Notes: a model not told the origin generated them from the sequence alone. Counted from the stretch's first letter, positions 1 through 11,735 are shown. The stretch: 64,000 nucleotides of DNA from Caulochytrium protostelioides (GCA_003615045.1 ML014137.1:62001-126000), one strand, 5' to 3'. A program made the numbers and translations.

Positions 1-2649
1 GCCGCTGTCGCCGCAGCGCCGTGCCGGAGCGGTGACCCAACGGAACGCCCGCTCGACGGGCGGCGACTGGCGGCGGCGGCAGGGCGCCTGCAGCACGGCG
101 CGCCCATGCCCCAGTACGGGAAGGACTCCCGCCGGCGTAGCCGCGGCCGATCCGACGGCCCCTCGCGGCCGCATCACGCATCACGCGAGGAATCCATGGG
201 CAGATCCGGTCGTCCCCGCATGGGTCACCATGGAGACGTGTCACATGCGGGTGCTGGGATGAAGGATCACCGTGCACGCGGCCGCCGTCGCTGCCGTCAG
301 ACGCGATGCCGATCATGACGCTCATGAGGATCCCCCCACCACGAGAAGCATTGGAATCCGAGAGGCGGTATGGATGGCAGCATGGCGAACCAGGGGCTCC
401 CATCCGCATGACCCCCCATCGTGCGCGGCAGACCATTCGGATCCGATCGCCAAAAGACAGACTCGAGATGATCACGACGCGGGTGGCCCCCCGATCCCAC
501 GGGGAAGCGCTCCCCTGGACATGTCCCTTCGGGGACCGTGGGGGGCATTGCATGGAGTCGTGTGGCCCCGGTGCCGGTCCTGGAGCCACTGGTCCCGTCA
601 CGGCCGCGGCCATGGCCGATCTGGAGCGATCACAAAAAGGACCAGCAGGAAGACCACTTCAGCGCGATCCGACCGCGCCGGTGGTCACGGCGGCGGTTCG
701 CGGCCGTCGTCGCCCGAGCCCCGTACCCCGTGCATCGTACCATGGCTGGTTGAACCAGACCCCCGCCATTCGTCCAAGAGCCAAAAGGCGGCGACGGCGG
801 CGACGGCGACGGCGGTGGCAACGAGGGTGGTCCGCCCGCCGCCGCCCGCCGTCGCCGTCGTCGTCGCCACCGCTGCTGGACTCTCGCACCAGGATCGGCC
901 CCCGGATGGGGCCGCCCTAGTCGTGATGCACGGCCTCTCGGATCGCCCGATGCGCGCCGATGCCAGACCGCCGGCGGCCGGCGGCGATGGCGCCCTCGAG
1001 GGGGTTGCCCCGGGCCCTGTGGTCCTCGGCCAATGGCGCGCCGCCCCGCGACTCCGACTCCGACGCGACCGCCCGCGCCGCCCCGTGGCGCCCGTCGCTG
1101 GGCCGCCGTCGGCGCCGCCGCGGCCGCGGCCGCCCCGTTGAAGGTGGCGGGCGATCCGGAGGCCGTCCGTCCGTCCCGCCATACCCGCCGTCGGGTCGTC
1201 GGGCCGTCCGGCGGTCGTCCGAGAGCCGCAGCGTGCGAGGGTCGGCGCGGGCGGCGTCCGGGTCGGGTCAGGTCACGCCCGCCGAGAAGGGCGAGCGCCG
1301 GGCGTCAGCGTCCGGCGTCACTGCCCCGCGCCCCGCGGCGACGGCCGGGAGAACGTAAATCTGAGCGTTGGTTCCATTTTTTTTTTTTTTCATACGCACG
1401 ATCGGGCCATCCGCCATTCGACCGACTCGGCGTTTTTTGATGGTGGACGCGACGGGGAACGGCGCGCTGGGCGCCTCGTCCCGGGAGTGGGGACGGCGGC
1501 AGGGCCGCTCGGCGGCAGGATACGACGGCCGCACGGCGGCAGGTTCTCCCCAGGGACGGGAAGCCGCGCGGCATGTGCTGGGCCGGCTTGGCGCGTCCGA
1601 TCCGCGGCGGCGTCTCCGCGGTCCAGGCGGGACGACGCCTCCCCCCCCGAGCGCGCGATGCCTGGGGGGGGAGGTTCGGATCTCGGTCGATCTGGCGCCG
1701 ATCGACGCCGAGGACGGCAAGGATCACGGATCTGGCGCTGATCATCCCGACCGAGGGGTCGGGTCGCCATCGCCGCCTGAATCTCGTGGTCCTGGTCGCC
1801 AGAAGACGGGCGGTCCTGATCGCCGCTCATCAGTATGAGCGGACCCGGGTCGAGCGCTGCTCCGTCACCCCCTGCGCTTGGATCGGCGGCTCCCGGTGGA
1901 TGCGCCGACGCGATTGACCCGAGACATCCGCCGTCGACGCGATTCTCTGGCACTGTGGACGCCGGCACCGCGACCCGACGCCTCAGACCCCACGCAACGC
2001 GGCCGCATCACTCACGGCACACCCGCCCTTTCTCGCCTGCGGCCCCTGCTCTGCCCAGCCCAGCCCCCGTCTCGGCGGGACCCCTCTTTCCTGGCGGGTT
2101 GCCCCTCTTTCCCCTGAAGGGTTCGGCGCCCGCCCCTTCTCCCGACGACCCCGCGCGAGTATACTCGGCGCCCGCTTCAGCAGCTGGATACGTGCCACGC
2201 CCTCCACAGCGTCGAGGCGGGGGTGCACCGAGCTTCAAGTGACACCGACCGTCGCCTGGTCGCCGCAGCCCCGTCTCTCACGGTTGGTCGCTCCCTGTCC
2301 CTGCGTCCCTGCCGACGTGTTGGGCCTCGGATGGTTTGGCCTTGTCTTGGTGTCCCGCCTTCTGAACGCCTTTTGATTGCCTCCTCCCACGGCATAGATC
2401 ACGCTCCTGCCGCTCTGCCCCACGTGCTGCGGGTCGGTCCTCGTCCGACGACAGGCTCCCCTGACAGCGCCTCTCACCCGCCTCTCGGTCACGCCGTGCG
2501 CGGAGATCCGCTCCACGCTTCGCTCGGGCTCCACCGGCATTGGTCGTGCGACGCCGGTCCCGGCCCGAGGGTGCTGTTTGCTTGCTTGAACCGCCGTCGG
2601 ACCCGTCGCGGCGGTTCCGTGACGCTTCCCCGCTCGGGTGCTCGGCGCC
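1..2649. other. Upstream region of the GATA-factor gene, no gene supported
   Basis: Very GC-rich sequence with many overlapping reading frames of arginine/proline/alanine-rich composition, none with a recognisable domain. It contains a T14 run at 1377-1390 and a short palindrome (gagtatactc) near 2157. The last several hundred bases are pyrimidine-rich and probably hold the promoter and 5' UTR of the gene starting at 2650. An undetected small exon cannot be excluded. Confidence 0.5.
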
Positions 2650-2872
2650 ATGGCCACCCCGGGCGCCGTCCCGGCGACTGCCGCGGCGGCCAGCCCGCAC
2701 CAGGCGCGCCGGCCGGCCGTGAGCCCCAGTGACGCGCCGCCGACCGCCCTGCCCGCCCCGGCCGCCGGATCGCCGGCCGCCGCCGCCGCTGATGCCGCCG
2801 CCGCCGCCGCCGCGCCACCGACGCCGTCCGTCCCGTCCGCCGCCGCGATCAAGGCCGATCCGTCCCACGCCG

Positions 2873-2916
<44 letters not shown>

Positions 2917-4522
2917 GCCCCGCCGGCGCCGCCCGCTGGCAAGCCGGAGAGGCCCGCCGCCGCGGTCGCCCCCGGGATCGCGCTGGGGACGGCGCCCGCC
3001 GCCGCTCCCGCCGCCGCCGCTCCCGCCGTCACGGTCCCCGGCACGGTCCCCGGCGCGGCGGGAGGCGTCGCGGCGCCCCCGCCGCGCCACGCGATGGCCG
3101 CCGCCGCCGTCACGGCCACGCCGCCGCCGCCGCCCGCCGCGGCGTCCGTCCTGGCGTCGGTCGCCGCCGCCGTTCCCACGGCGCCCGCCACGAGCGCGGC
3201 CTTGGCCGGGACGCCGGCGCCGCGCGTGTCGCCGACCCTCGCGCCGCCGCCGCCGCCGCCGCCGCCGATCGCCGCGGCGCCCGCCTTCGACGTGTTCAAT
3301 CGCCACAACACCGCCAGTCCGAGCCATACGCATCCGCGCAACGCCGCGGTCGCCGCCGCCGTCCCGACGTCGACGGCCCACCACCACCCCCACCCCCACC
3401 ACCACCATGCCCACCACCACCATGGTCATCCGGGCCCGATGGGCCACGGCCCGATGGGCCACGGCCCGCCCCGCCAGACGCTGACCGCGCCGCCGCCGCC
3501 GATGCCGACAACGACGGCGGCCACCTCGCAGTCGCTGCAGCACGCGCGAGCGCCGCCGGCGCCGTCCCCGTCGTCCTACCACGGGCACCCCAACAGTCCG
3601 TACCGCCCGCCGCAAGGGCCGCATCATGCCGCGTCGCACACGCTCCACCCGCACCCGCACCCGCTGGCGCACGCGCAGCCGCGGCCTGCCCCGTCGCAGC
3701 CCCAGCCCCAGCGCGGGACCCACCCCCACGCACCGCCGGGGCCGTCGCCGCATCGCCACTCCCATGACCCGCCGCCTCCGGTGCCGCCGCCGCCGCACAC
3801 CCAGCCGCCGCCGCCGCCGCCGCCAGCGCAGACGCCGTCGGGCCAGCCGATGGACGACATCCTCTTTGCGGCCAGCGTGCTGTACCGCCATTCGCGCCAG
3901 CGTCCGCAGGACGTGCCCGCGGCCGCGACGGGTCTCGCCGTCTCGCACGCCGCAGGGTCTGCCAAAGACGCGGCCTATCACACGGGATACCACATTCACC
4001 CGGCCACCGGCATCGCGAGCGCGCCCGTCAGCCTCGCCGGCAGCGGGAGCGAGGACAACGACGAGGACGACGGGGCCGGCGCGAGCGTCGAGGCGCTCTC
4101 GGCCGCCCAGCTGGCCGCCATGAAGGCCGCCGGTCGCCGCACCTCGGCGACGACGCCCACGACGCCCGGCGCCACGAGCCCCACCTTCGCCGGCGCGGCG
4201 CGGCTCGAGATCGAAGACGTCTTCACGGCCGCCGTCCACAAGCGCAAGACGGCGCTCATCGCGGCGCGCCACCAGAAGCTCTTCCACTCGCCGCTCCGCA
4301 TGCCCTCCTACATCCCGTCGCCCTCGTCGGCCGGCTCCTCGCCGCCCCTCGGCTTCCCGGGCCGCCGGTCCCGCACCCCCAACAGCATGAAGTCGAAGCT
4401 CCATCCGCTCGCGATCGACCCGGGCACCCTCTTTTCTCACCGCAGCCTCCATCGCTCGTACTCGGTGCCGCGGCTTTCGGGCGCCGGCGCCGGCGCCACG
4501 GGCGGCCACCCGGCCGCGGGCG

Positions 4523-4559
<37 letters not shown>

Positions 4560-5991
4560 TGGCGCGGGCACGCCGCCGCTTCTGGCCTCGTCCCGCGCGT
4601 ACCACGGGCTCTGGGCTTCCGGCGCGCCCCCGGGCTCGCTCCACCACAGCGTCCAGCAGCAGCTCATTCTCATGCGCGAGCAGCGGCGGGAGCGCCGGGC
4701 CCAGCGCCGCCACGCCAAGATGCTGATGCGCCACGTGGGCGGGCGTCTGCCCCACGCAGCCCCGGACAACACGATGCTCGTCGACGATGGCAGCGCCTCG
4801 ACGCCGTCCTCGGGCCCGGCGCCGGACTCGCCGATCGCGATGCGCCTCAGCCTCAGTATGGCCATCGGGCACTACGCCGCGTACGCGGCGCATCCGATGG
4901 AGGACGACGGGTTCTCCTCGACGTCGTCGTCCTCGACCGAGCGAGACCACGACGACGCGGCGCACGTGTACCGCTCGGACAGCGACGGCGAGTCCGTCCC
5001 TGCCCAGCCGCACCACCTCCAGGCGATGGCGGGCGCCCATGCCGGCTACCACGGCCACCCCCATGCGCCCATGATGGCCCGCTCGTACTCGGCCGCCTCG
5101 CACGACGCCTTCTACAGCCCGCTGCGCGGCTACGCGCCGGCGGACGCCCATGCCGCCTATGTCCATGCCCATGCCCATGCTCATGCCGCCGCCGCCGCCG
5201 CCCCCGGCGGTGACGACGACGATGACGATGACGACGACGCGCTGGCCGACGACGATGCGCAGAATGCCGGCGACAAGGCGGGTGCGAAGCGCCGCGTGGC
5301 CAAGAAGCCGGCGAAGCCGCGCGCGCCGAAGGGCGAAAAGAAGCCGCGCGTCAGCCAAGCCGCGCTGCGGCGCCAGGCCGCCCTGCAGGCCGCCGCCGCC
5401 GCGCCCCACGGGTACGCCGCGGCGCCGGACAGCCCGAGCGGCGCGCTGCCGGCCGCCTACCCGGGCGCCTATGGCTACGCGCACGGCTACGACGCACACG
5501 GCTACCCGGTCGTGTCGTCGCCCGCCGGGCTCTACGCGGTCTACGGCCACCCCGGGTACGAGCCCCCTGCGGCGGGCATGGGCGGCTTGCCGACGCCGAT
5601 GGGATCGCCGTCGCACCTGCATGCCCCGCCCGGTCCGCTCGCCTCGGCGGCCGGCGGCCGCGCCGCGCCCGCGTCGGCCGCAACGAGCATGACGGCGGCC
5701 CCCGCGACGGCATCAACGACGGCATCGACGGCAGCGGCAGCGGCGGCGGCGGCGGCGACGACAGCGACGACAAAGAAGCCCAAGACGTCGCCGAAGCGCA
5801 AGCCCAAGAAGAAGGACCGCACGGGCACGCTGCCGCCGAACGGGGAAAAGAAGACCCCGTCGGGCCCGCCGCGGATGTGCAGCTACTGCAAAGCCACGAC
5901 GACGCCCATGTGGCGGCACGGTCCGCCGGGCTTCGAGGACCTCTGCAACCGTTGCGGGGTCAAGTACATGCGTGGCCGGCTCGAGATCTAA
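2650..5991 (+). CDS. GATA-type zinc-finger protein with very long low-complexity N-terminus
   Basis: Predicted nuclear transcription factor of 1113 residues. The only recognisable domain is at the extreme C-terminus: a GATA zinc finger with Cys 1077, 1080, 1099 and 1102 (C-X2-C-X18-C-X2-C), containing TPMWRHGP and LCNRCG, as in fungal class IVb fingers. Just before it lies a basic KPKKKDRTG segment, a likely nuclear localisation signal. The other ~1050 residues are alanine, proline and histidine rich: an Asp-Ala dipeptide run (about 2880-2915), His/Pro tracts (3380-3430), an Ala14 tract (4525-4560) and an acidic Asp run (5212-5240). The reading frame opens at a GTG at 2638, but the ATG at 2650 sits in a strong context (gcgccATGg) and was chosen. 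The family binds WGATAR sites; the target genes are unknown. No introns seen. Confidence 0.85.
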
Positions 5992-6626
5992 GCGAGAGAC
6001 GGGCGGTCGCCGGCGGTCGGCCGATCGCTTGCTGCCGCCGATGAGGCGGCCACTGGTTGCCGCGTACGCGACCTCTCTGAATCTGAACCATGAATCATCC
6101 ATCCCGTGCTAGGGCGAGTGACGCGACGCGTGGTGTCGGGAGCGATGGCGGTTGCCCGGATGCGTGGCGTCGCGCGGCGTGATGTGGCGACGGCCTGGGG
6201 CGAGGGGGTGTGGCGTTCGCGGAAGGGGGAAGGCGCGAGGGCCGAGGGGCGGCGGCGGCGGCGGCGACGGCCTCCGTTGGCCAGCCCGGCGGCGGCAAAG
6301 CCGATGAGCCGATGAGCCGGCGTCTCGGTCTCCGCCGTCGCGTCTCTCGTCGCCATACCACCCAGCTGACATCTGTGCCGATCCATCCAGGCCGCCGTCC
6401 CACGCGGCGCCCATGACGGACGGCGGTGAGCGCCGCGATCGCCGCCTTCAGGATGGCTTCGTGATGTGGACACGTGGCCTTCGCCAGCCCCGGGCGCTGA
6501 CGGCGGCTCCCATCGTGTCACGCAGCACCGCGTCCATCCCCCGACCCATCCGCCGCCACGCGACGCCCCGCGGATTCGGTTCTCACCTCGCGCCGTCCGC
6601 CCCTGCTCTCGGCCGCCGCGACCAGG
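5992..6626. other. Intergenic region between GATA factor and NUP42-like gene
   Basis: About 630 bases with no supported gene. It should contain the 3' end of the GATA-factor transcript and the promoter and 5' UTR of the following gene. No clear TATA box or repeat seen. Confidence 0.4.
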
Positions 6627-7463
6627 ATGGTCGTCTGCCTCAACTACCAAACCCGCAGCTGCCGGTTTGGCAACCGCTGCCGCTACGAACACCGCGCCCC
6701 CTATCCTGGCGAAGTACTGCCGACCCGCGGGGGCGGCAGTGGCGGCAACCAGAGCGGCTACAGCAGCAACCAGGGCGGCGGCGGCGGCGGCGGCGGCGGC
6801 GGCCAGCGCCATGCGCCGCCGTCCCATCCCGCCCAAAGCCCCGCGACGTTCGGCAGCGGCCGGTTCGGATCGCAGCCGGCCCACGCCTCTGGTTTCGGAA
6901 CGTCGACCTTCGGCTCGCACAACGCGGCGGGCGGCTTCACGTCTGCTTCGCACAGCAGTGGCCAGCAGGCCTCCAGTCACGCGTCCCATGAGCCCGCGCC
7001 GCGCGGCCGTGGGCGCGGCCGTGGGCGCGGCCGTGGCGGCAACGCCGGCGGTGGGCTCACCCATCAGGGCCTCGCTGACGACGCGGTCGTTGCCGAGCTG
7101 ACCAACGAGCGGCCTGTCTGGCCGCTGAGCTGCTACGCGGCGGCCAAGGACGGCATCAACATCGTCGAGCTCGTGGATCTGTCGCAAGAAGAGCTGCGCC
7201 TCGCGTGGGAGCAGGAACGCCGCACGACCGGCCAGACGGCCGAATATGCCGCGAACTGGCAGCACGCCGTCCAGAACATCGATGAGCAGTACGCGCAGGC
7301 CTTGCGCGAGCTCGTGCCGCACTACCGGCCGCGCGGCAAGCCCGCCGCGACGGGATGGTATCAGCGCCATGGCGGCCGTCCTGCGGGCGCCGGCGGCGCG
7401 CCCGTCTTTGGCCAGCCGCCGCCGCCACCCCAGCATCAGCATCAGCATCAGCAACATCAGCAT

Positions 7464-7494
<31 letters not shown>

Positions 7495-8150
7495 CGGCCC
7501 CCGTCTTCGGCGGCGCACCATCGCATCCGGGCTTCGGCCAGCAGCCACACGCTGCGACCGCACCGGCGTTTGGTGCGCCCACGCCGCCCGCCTTCGGCCA
7601 CTCCTCGCCGTCCTTCGGGCAGCACACGCAGCACCAGCCGCAGCACCTGCCGCAGCACCAGCCGCTGTACCCGCAGCAGCCGACGCCGGCATTCGGCCAC
7701 ATGCCCCAGCCGTCGGCCTTTGGTCAGCAACCCCTACCGCCACCGCCCGTACTGCCCGCCGCGCCAGGCGCCTTTGGCCAGCCCGCCGCCGGGCCTCCGC
7801 TTGGCCAGCAGCCGGCCCCCGCGGCCCTGGGCGTCCACGGCGCGGGGCAGCATCCCATGCAGCAACACCCGCACCAACCACCCCTGCCCAGCGTGGGCCA
7901 GCCTGCCATGGGCGCCTATCCGGGCATGCCGGCGGCGGCAGGGTTCGGGATGGCGCAGCCCTTCGGCCAGCCGGCCAACCCGCATGCGCCCGCAGGCATG
8001 GGCTATCCGGGCCAGCCGATGGCAGCGATGCCCGGCGCCGCGGCGGCCCCGGGCTTTGCTACTGGGCTGCCTGTCCCGCCGGCGCCTACGGCGCCTCTGG
8101 GCGCGCCGCAGTACACCTTTGGCCAGATCCCGGAGACGCCGCCCTGCTGA
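6627..8150 (+). CDS. NUP42: CCCH zinc-finger FG nucleoporin, NUP42/NLP1 type
   Basis: Predicted cytoplasmic-face nuclear pore protein of 507 residues acting in mRNA export. A single N-terminal CCCH finger (C4-X7-C12-X5-C18-X3-H22) follows the ATG almost directly. Next come Gly/Ser repeats, a GRGRGRGRGRGG patch, a short more ordered segment (about residues 145-240), and then a long FG domain with many FGQ/FGH/FGA motifs, His-Gln tracts and a polyglutamine run near residues 281-289. The chain ends FGQIPETPPC. Family members end in a similar FG-x-IP-x-x-PP motif that binds Gle1, which activates the DEAD-box helicase Dbp5. CCCH finger, FG repeats and this tail together separate it from other CCCH proteins. 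The ATG at 6627 puts the finger at residue 4, as expected. No intron seen. Confidence 0.82.
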
Positions 8151-8849
8151 CCACGATCTAGCCGCACGTGGCACTGCTGCCTAGAAGCGCATGCGCCGGT
8201 TCTATCTGTGTCACGAGCCTGCTCGTGTATATAGGCCCATCCTTACCTAACGCGCACGCCATGCCCTCCATGTATTTTTAATTTAAACGTTTTCCACCGA
8301 TCCGCAACGACGGGTGCGAGGGTCCCTGAAGGGTGTGAGTCACAAAATTGTATACACATGCGGCGCTGAAAACGTAAAGAATGGATGACTCAGATAGTCA
8401 CATCGACGGAGCATAGGATGGTCGAGAGCGCCCACACATCGTGGGAATGACGGACTCGTGGGAAGCTGGTCGGCCCTCTCCTTAAAATGAACAACGCACC
8501 AATCGGTCGGTATGTCGAGGCCGCTGCGTTGACGATCCCAGCCGTGTGCGTATTTTGAAGAGAAAACAGGGACGCTCTCCAAAATGGTCTTGGACGGAGT
8601 TCGGGGCCTAGGCGTTGTCGATGGGCGTGGATTGGATTCGACCAGCTGGTGATCTGGTGCGTGTTGGGACCATGCCAACTCGACTGGAGATCGTGATTCG
8701 GGCTTAGCGCTGACGGGTCCGTCAACGGCGCTCCCTCAACCGCGCCGACGGCAGTCGACCCGGTCCGCAGGACCTCGGGTAGGCCCAGAGGCATGGGGTC
8801 CTGAACCCCAGTCAACGCCGGCGCCAGCGGGCCGCGGTTCGAGGGTCGC
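8151..8849. other. Intergenic region downstream of NUP42-like gene
   Basis: No gene supported. A TATATA string at about 8227-8233 and AT-rich sequence near 8270-8290 probably belong to the NUP42-like 3' region. Reading frames here are short and have no recognisable homology. Confidence 0.4.
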
Positions 8850-9076
8850 TGTGGGGTGATGCCCCCCACGGCAAGTTGGTGCACCGCGACCTCAATGCCG
8901 GGTGGAGCATCCGACGCTGTCTGGCGCTACCCGTCAGACCGACAGCGTTGCACTGCATTCCTTGGCGAGCGCCGCTGGTGCCCAAGATCGGCACGCTCAT
9001 CCGACACGGCATCAACATGCGCGACGGCCTCCGAGGCCCCTGGAGAGCACCACGGAGGGTGTGGTGTGCCGCGTGA
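8850..9076 (+). pseudogene. Fanzor-like fragment, copy A (RuvC-III/C-terminal piece only)
   Basis: Only the C-terminal end of the mobile-element protein is left. The reading begins GDAPHGKLVHRDLNAGWSI, which corresponds to the GKFMNRDLNAALNI block (RuvC-III) of the other copies. It continues through RRCLALPVRPTAL and a downstream block shared with copies C and D, ending in a PWRAPRRVWC tail before a stop at 9076. The asparagine of the N-R-D motif is replaced by histidine and 'AALNI' has become 'AGWSI', consistent with drift after loss of function. Nothing recognisable from the same element lies upstream. I call it Fanzor by the motif set seen across all five copies; this fragment alone would not suffice. 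Confidence 0.6.
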
Positions 9077-9582
9077 GGTGCCAGGCTGGGCCTCTCTCGA
9101 CGAGAAGCTCGGTCAAGAAGTCTATGATGGGAAAAAGGATCCCGCGCACGGCTTTCGTTTCATTGGAACAGGCCCCACTGGCCCCCCACACAGTCCCCGT
9201 ACTCGGCGGAGGTGCGGCGTGTGACGGCCTTCCGCGTCGAGCTCTCGGCACGGATCGCCTCGGAGATGGAGCCCATCGCGGGCTGAGTGACGTCATGGCA
9301 TGCGGTGCGGGATCGATCGCAAAGAGCGGCCGGATCTCGTTAAAAGCAGCGCCAACGGAGCGAGCCTGCGGCCCTCCATCGATCGATGCCGAGTGAGAGT
9401 TGGCTGGACCGCCATGGCAGCAGCAGCGACACCCCATGGTCCTTGCGTATGGCTGATCGGTTCTGCGACGCCGAGCGATCGGCGTGACTTCATCGACCTC
9501 CCACCCTGAATAGCACCTCTTTTTTTTTTTTAGTTCAATTCCCCATTGCTTCATTAGTGAGTAACGACACCCCTCGGCCAGG
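9077..9582. other. Region between Fanzor fragment A and the SARAF-like gene
   Basis: About 500 bases without a supported gene. A T11 run (about 9521-9531) lies some 50 bases before the next start codon, within the likely promoter or 5' UTR of the gene at 9583. Confidence 0.4.
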
Positions 9583-10971
9583 ATGCATTGGAGCCTCGCC
9601 AACTGGCTGACGGTCCCGGCCGCCGTTCAGCTTCTGATGGGACCACGGCCCGTGCCCCTCGCCGAGCTGGAGACCCTCACCTTTGTCCAAGGCCGGCTGA
9701 CCGAATCCCGCCGCAATGCCTCGGTGCCCCAGCTCAAGTGCATGGGCGGCGACGCCGCCCGCTACGCCCCCGATATCGTCGTGACCGTGCACTGCGTGAA
9801 CCGTCTGCGCCAACCACGGCACCGTCGCTCAGACCCAGTTTCCGTGGGCGCTGACGCTACGAATGCGACCGAACCGATGACGGGAACGGCGATTCCATGG
9901 GACTGCACGTCCACCGAGCTACCGCGGAGCCTGCGCATGGCGAACATGGCCATTGAATGCGAGGGCTGGGCGGATGCCGACGATCCCCGCATTCTGCCCG
10001 GCAGCTGTGCCCTCGGGTACACGCTCCACAAAACCAGCCGCCCAGCGGCGAAGGCGACGGCGGCGCCACCGGTACAACCGGCGCCCGAAAAGCAGAGCGG
10101 GGACTCAGCACTCGACAGCAGCGCACTCAAGCCTGGGGAGCTCCCTGACCAGGGCCGAGCATGGGCTGTGCCGCGCCTGCACCCCGTCGATAGCGCGAAG
10201 CATCTCTGGGATGCGATTCGGCATCCCGAAGGCCCGCCCCACGGCCCCTCGCATCCCCCGCATGACCCCGTGCACCCCGGCGGGCATCCGCCAAAGAGTG
10301 GTCAGGGCGACGCCATTCCGCCGCACGTGCACCCGCGCCACGGCCAAGACGGCCCCGGGTCCCACACCCTGCTGCATCACCTGCGCGCCCTGTTTGTGCC
10401 GGCCCTTGTGTGCTTCAGTGGGCTTTACGCCCTCTACCGCCTGGCCCTGAAGCGTGCGACTCAGCGCGACCAGCGCCTCGCTGCTCGCAAGAAGCTGGAC
10501 GACGATGAGAAGCTCGCCACGGGCCCCGCTGGCCGCGGCCCGACCCCGCCGGCCTCACCGCCGCGCCATCCCCCGGGCGCTTCCGCCCTATTGCGCCAGG
10601 TGCGCGATACGGCGGGCGCTCGGTGGAACCAGTGGACCCCCGCATTTCTCCATGTCGCTACGCCACCGGCGTATGCTCCCGTGACGCAGCGCCGTGATGG
10701 CCCGCCCATGGTGTCGACGCGCGTACCCTCGGTCGCTCAGCCGCTGTTCGTGGGTGATGATATGCGAGCCGCGCGTCCCATGATGCACCGGTCTGCGAGT
10801 ACGAGCAGTGGCACGAGCGAAGGCACGAGCTTGGGGACGAGTGAAGGCACAAGCGACTCGAACGGTTCTTTCGACGCTGAGGTAGATGGTGTCGAGGATG
10901 TTGATGACAGCGGCAACGGCTCCGATCTGGACGAGCCGGGCCGTCATGCTGAGTATGAAATCTATCGTTGA
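9583..10971 (+). CDS. SARAF-like ER membrane protein (store-operated calcium entry regulator family)
   Basis: Predicted single-pass ER protein of 462 residues. Residues 1-20 are mildly hydrophobic (WLTVPAAVQLLM), a probable signal sequence. The lumenal part carries the family pattern: PQLKCMGGDA (Cys53), a second Cys at 71, IPWDC (Cys108), IECEGW (Cys126), and a D-x-x-x-LPGSCALGYTL block (Cys142) close to the animal RGSCGLEY motif. A hydrophobic segment at about 268-288 (FVPALVCFSGLYALY) is the transmembrane helix, followed by basic and charged residues and a disordered Ser/Gly/acidic tail. In animals SARAF turns off STIM-Orai calcium entry; fungal relatives are largely unstudied, so the role here is inference. 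The His/Pro-rich linker (about 205-265) is longer than usual. The ATG at 9583 gives the signal-like N-terminus. Confidence 0.78.
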   Translation: MHWSLANWLTVPAAVQLLMGPRPVPLAELETLTFVQGRLTESRRNASVPQLKCMGGDAARYAPDIVVTVHCVNRLRQPRHRRSDPVSVGADATNATEPMTGTAIPWDCTSTELPRSLRMANMAIECEGWADADDPRILPGSCALGYTLHKTSRPAAKATAAPPVQPAPEKQSGDSALDSSALKPGELPDQGRAWAVPRLHPVDSAKHLWDAIRHPEGPPHGPSHPPHDPVHPGGHPPKSGQGDAIPPHVHPRHGQDGPGSHTLLHHLRALFVPALVCFSGLYALYRLALKRATQRDQRLAARKKLDDDEKLATGPAGRGPTPPASPPRHPPGASALLRQVRDTAGARWNQWTPAFLHVATPPAYAPVTQRRDGPPMVSTRVPSVAQPLFVGDDMRAARPMMHRSASTSSGTSEGTSLGTSEGTSDSNGSFDAEVDGVEDVDDSGNGSDLDEPGRHAEYEIYR

Positions 10972-11164
10972 AATGAAGAATGTCATCGTTGCTTCTTAGC
11001 CTTTGTTATCATCGCGAGACGCGGTTCGTACGACTCATGGATGTCTTCACAATCCTCAATAGCCATTTCACGATCGTCAGAGTTCTAGCTTCCACCACGC
11101 ATCTGGATACTGCGGGAGGGCGCTGCGTCGGGACTCAGTTGCTGTCGAGCGGTCGCGTGTTATC

Positions 11165-11735
11165 TAGAAGATGGTGGCTGCGCAATGCCGCGTGCGGGGT
11201 CTCAAGCAAGTCCAGACCGCGCTGCCCGACCAGCTGAACTGCAATTATATCCTGCACCGCCCGGTGCGCCAGGCCTTTCTCGTCTGGCGGCACCTGCAGG
11301 CCGCTGAGCTGGAGGTCATCGACTTGGTGCCGGTGGTCTAGAGGCGCGCCCACTATACGGCCGTCGAGTGCCGTATGGCCAGCTGAACGACCTCAAGGCG
11401 GTGGCCTGCGATACGGCGACCTGACCTTGGAAGACAGCTTGGATGAATGACTGCTTTGAGAACGACCCCGGCAGAACCAACCTGTTCTGCATGGCTACAG
11501 AGCGGTCTGATTGTCAGGTCGATAGCATGAAGTTGACCAGATGTCAGTACGATGCGGACGCCGATATCCCGTCAATCAAAAAGGACTAAGAAAGAGTTAT
11601 GGCAGCGCGCGCTGAAGGAGTCCCACCGCCTCTCTCTTTGCTATCTTGGTATGGTAGGACAAATCGCGGGTTACATGGAAGAACGGCGGAAGAGTGTGCG
11701 CCTTCCATGACACCCCATCCTCATCGCGTCTTGGC
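11165..11735 (+). pseudogene. Fanzor-like fragment, copy B (RuvC-I region)
   Basis: Broken coding remnant with stops in all frames. At about 11459-11490 it reads ENDPGRTNLFCMA, matching the DPGRTN (RuvC-I) block of copy C. This is followed by MKLTRCQYDADADIPSIKKD, which parallels the LTRKQYYVEAGMKAAQK block of copy C. Downstream, KELWQRALKESHRL (about 11587-11640) parallels the alpha-helical region after RuvC-I in the better copies. No RuvC-III motif is visible. The element probably ends before the repeat cluster at 11777-11854. Confidence 0.55.

Noticed and set aside
272-1141. 289-codon plus-strand frame at the left end
   Set aside because: Arg/Pro/His-rich composition without homology, overlapped by frames of similar quality in other phases.
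2278-5622. 1114-codon minus-strand frame opposite the GATA-factor gene
   Set aside because: It is Arg/Gly/Val-rich with no domain and mirrors the high-GC plus-strand codons. The plus strand ends in a clear GATA finger.
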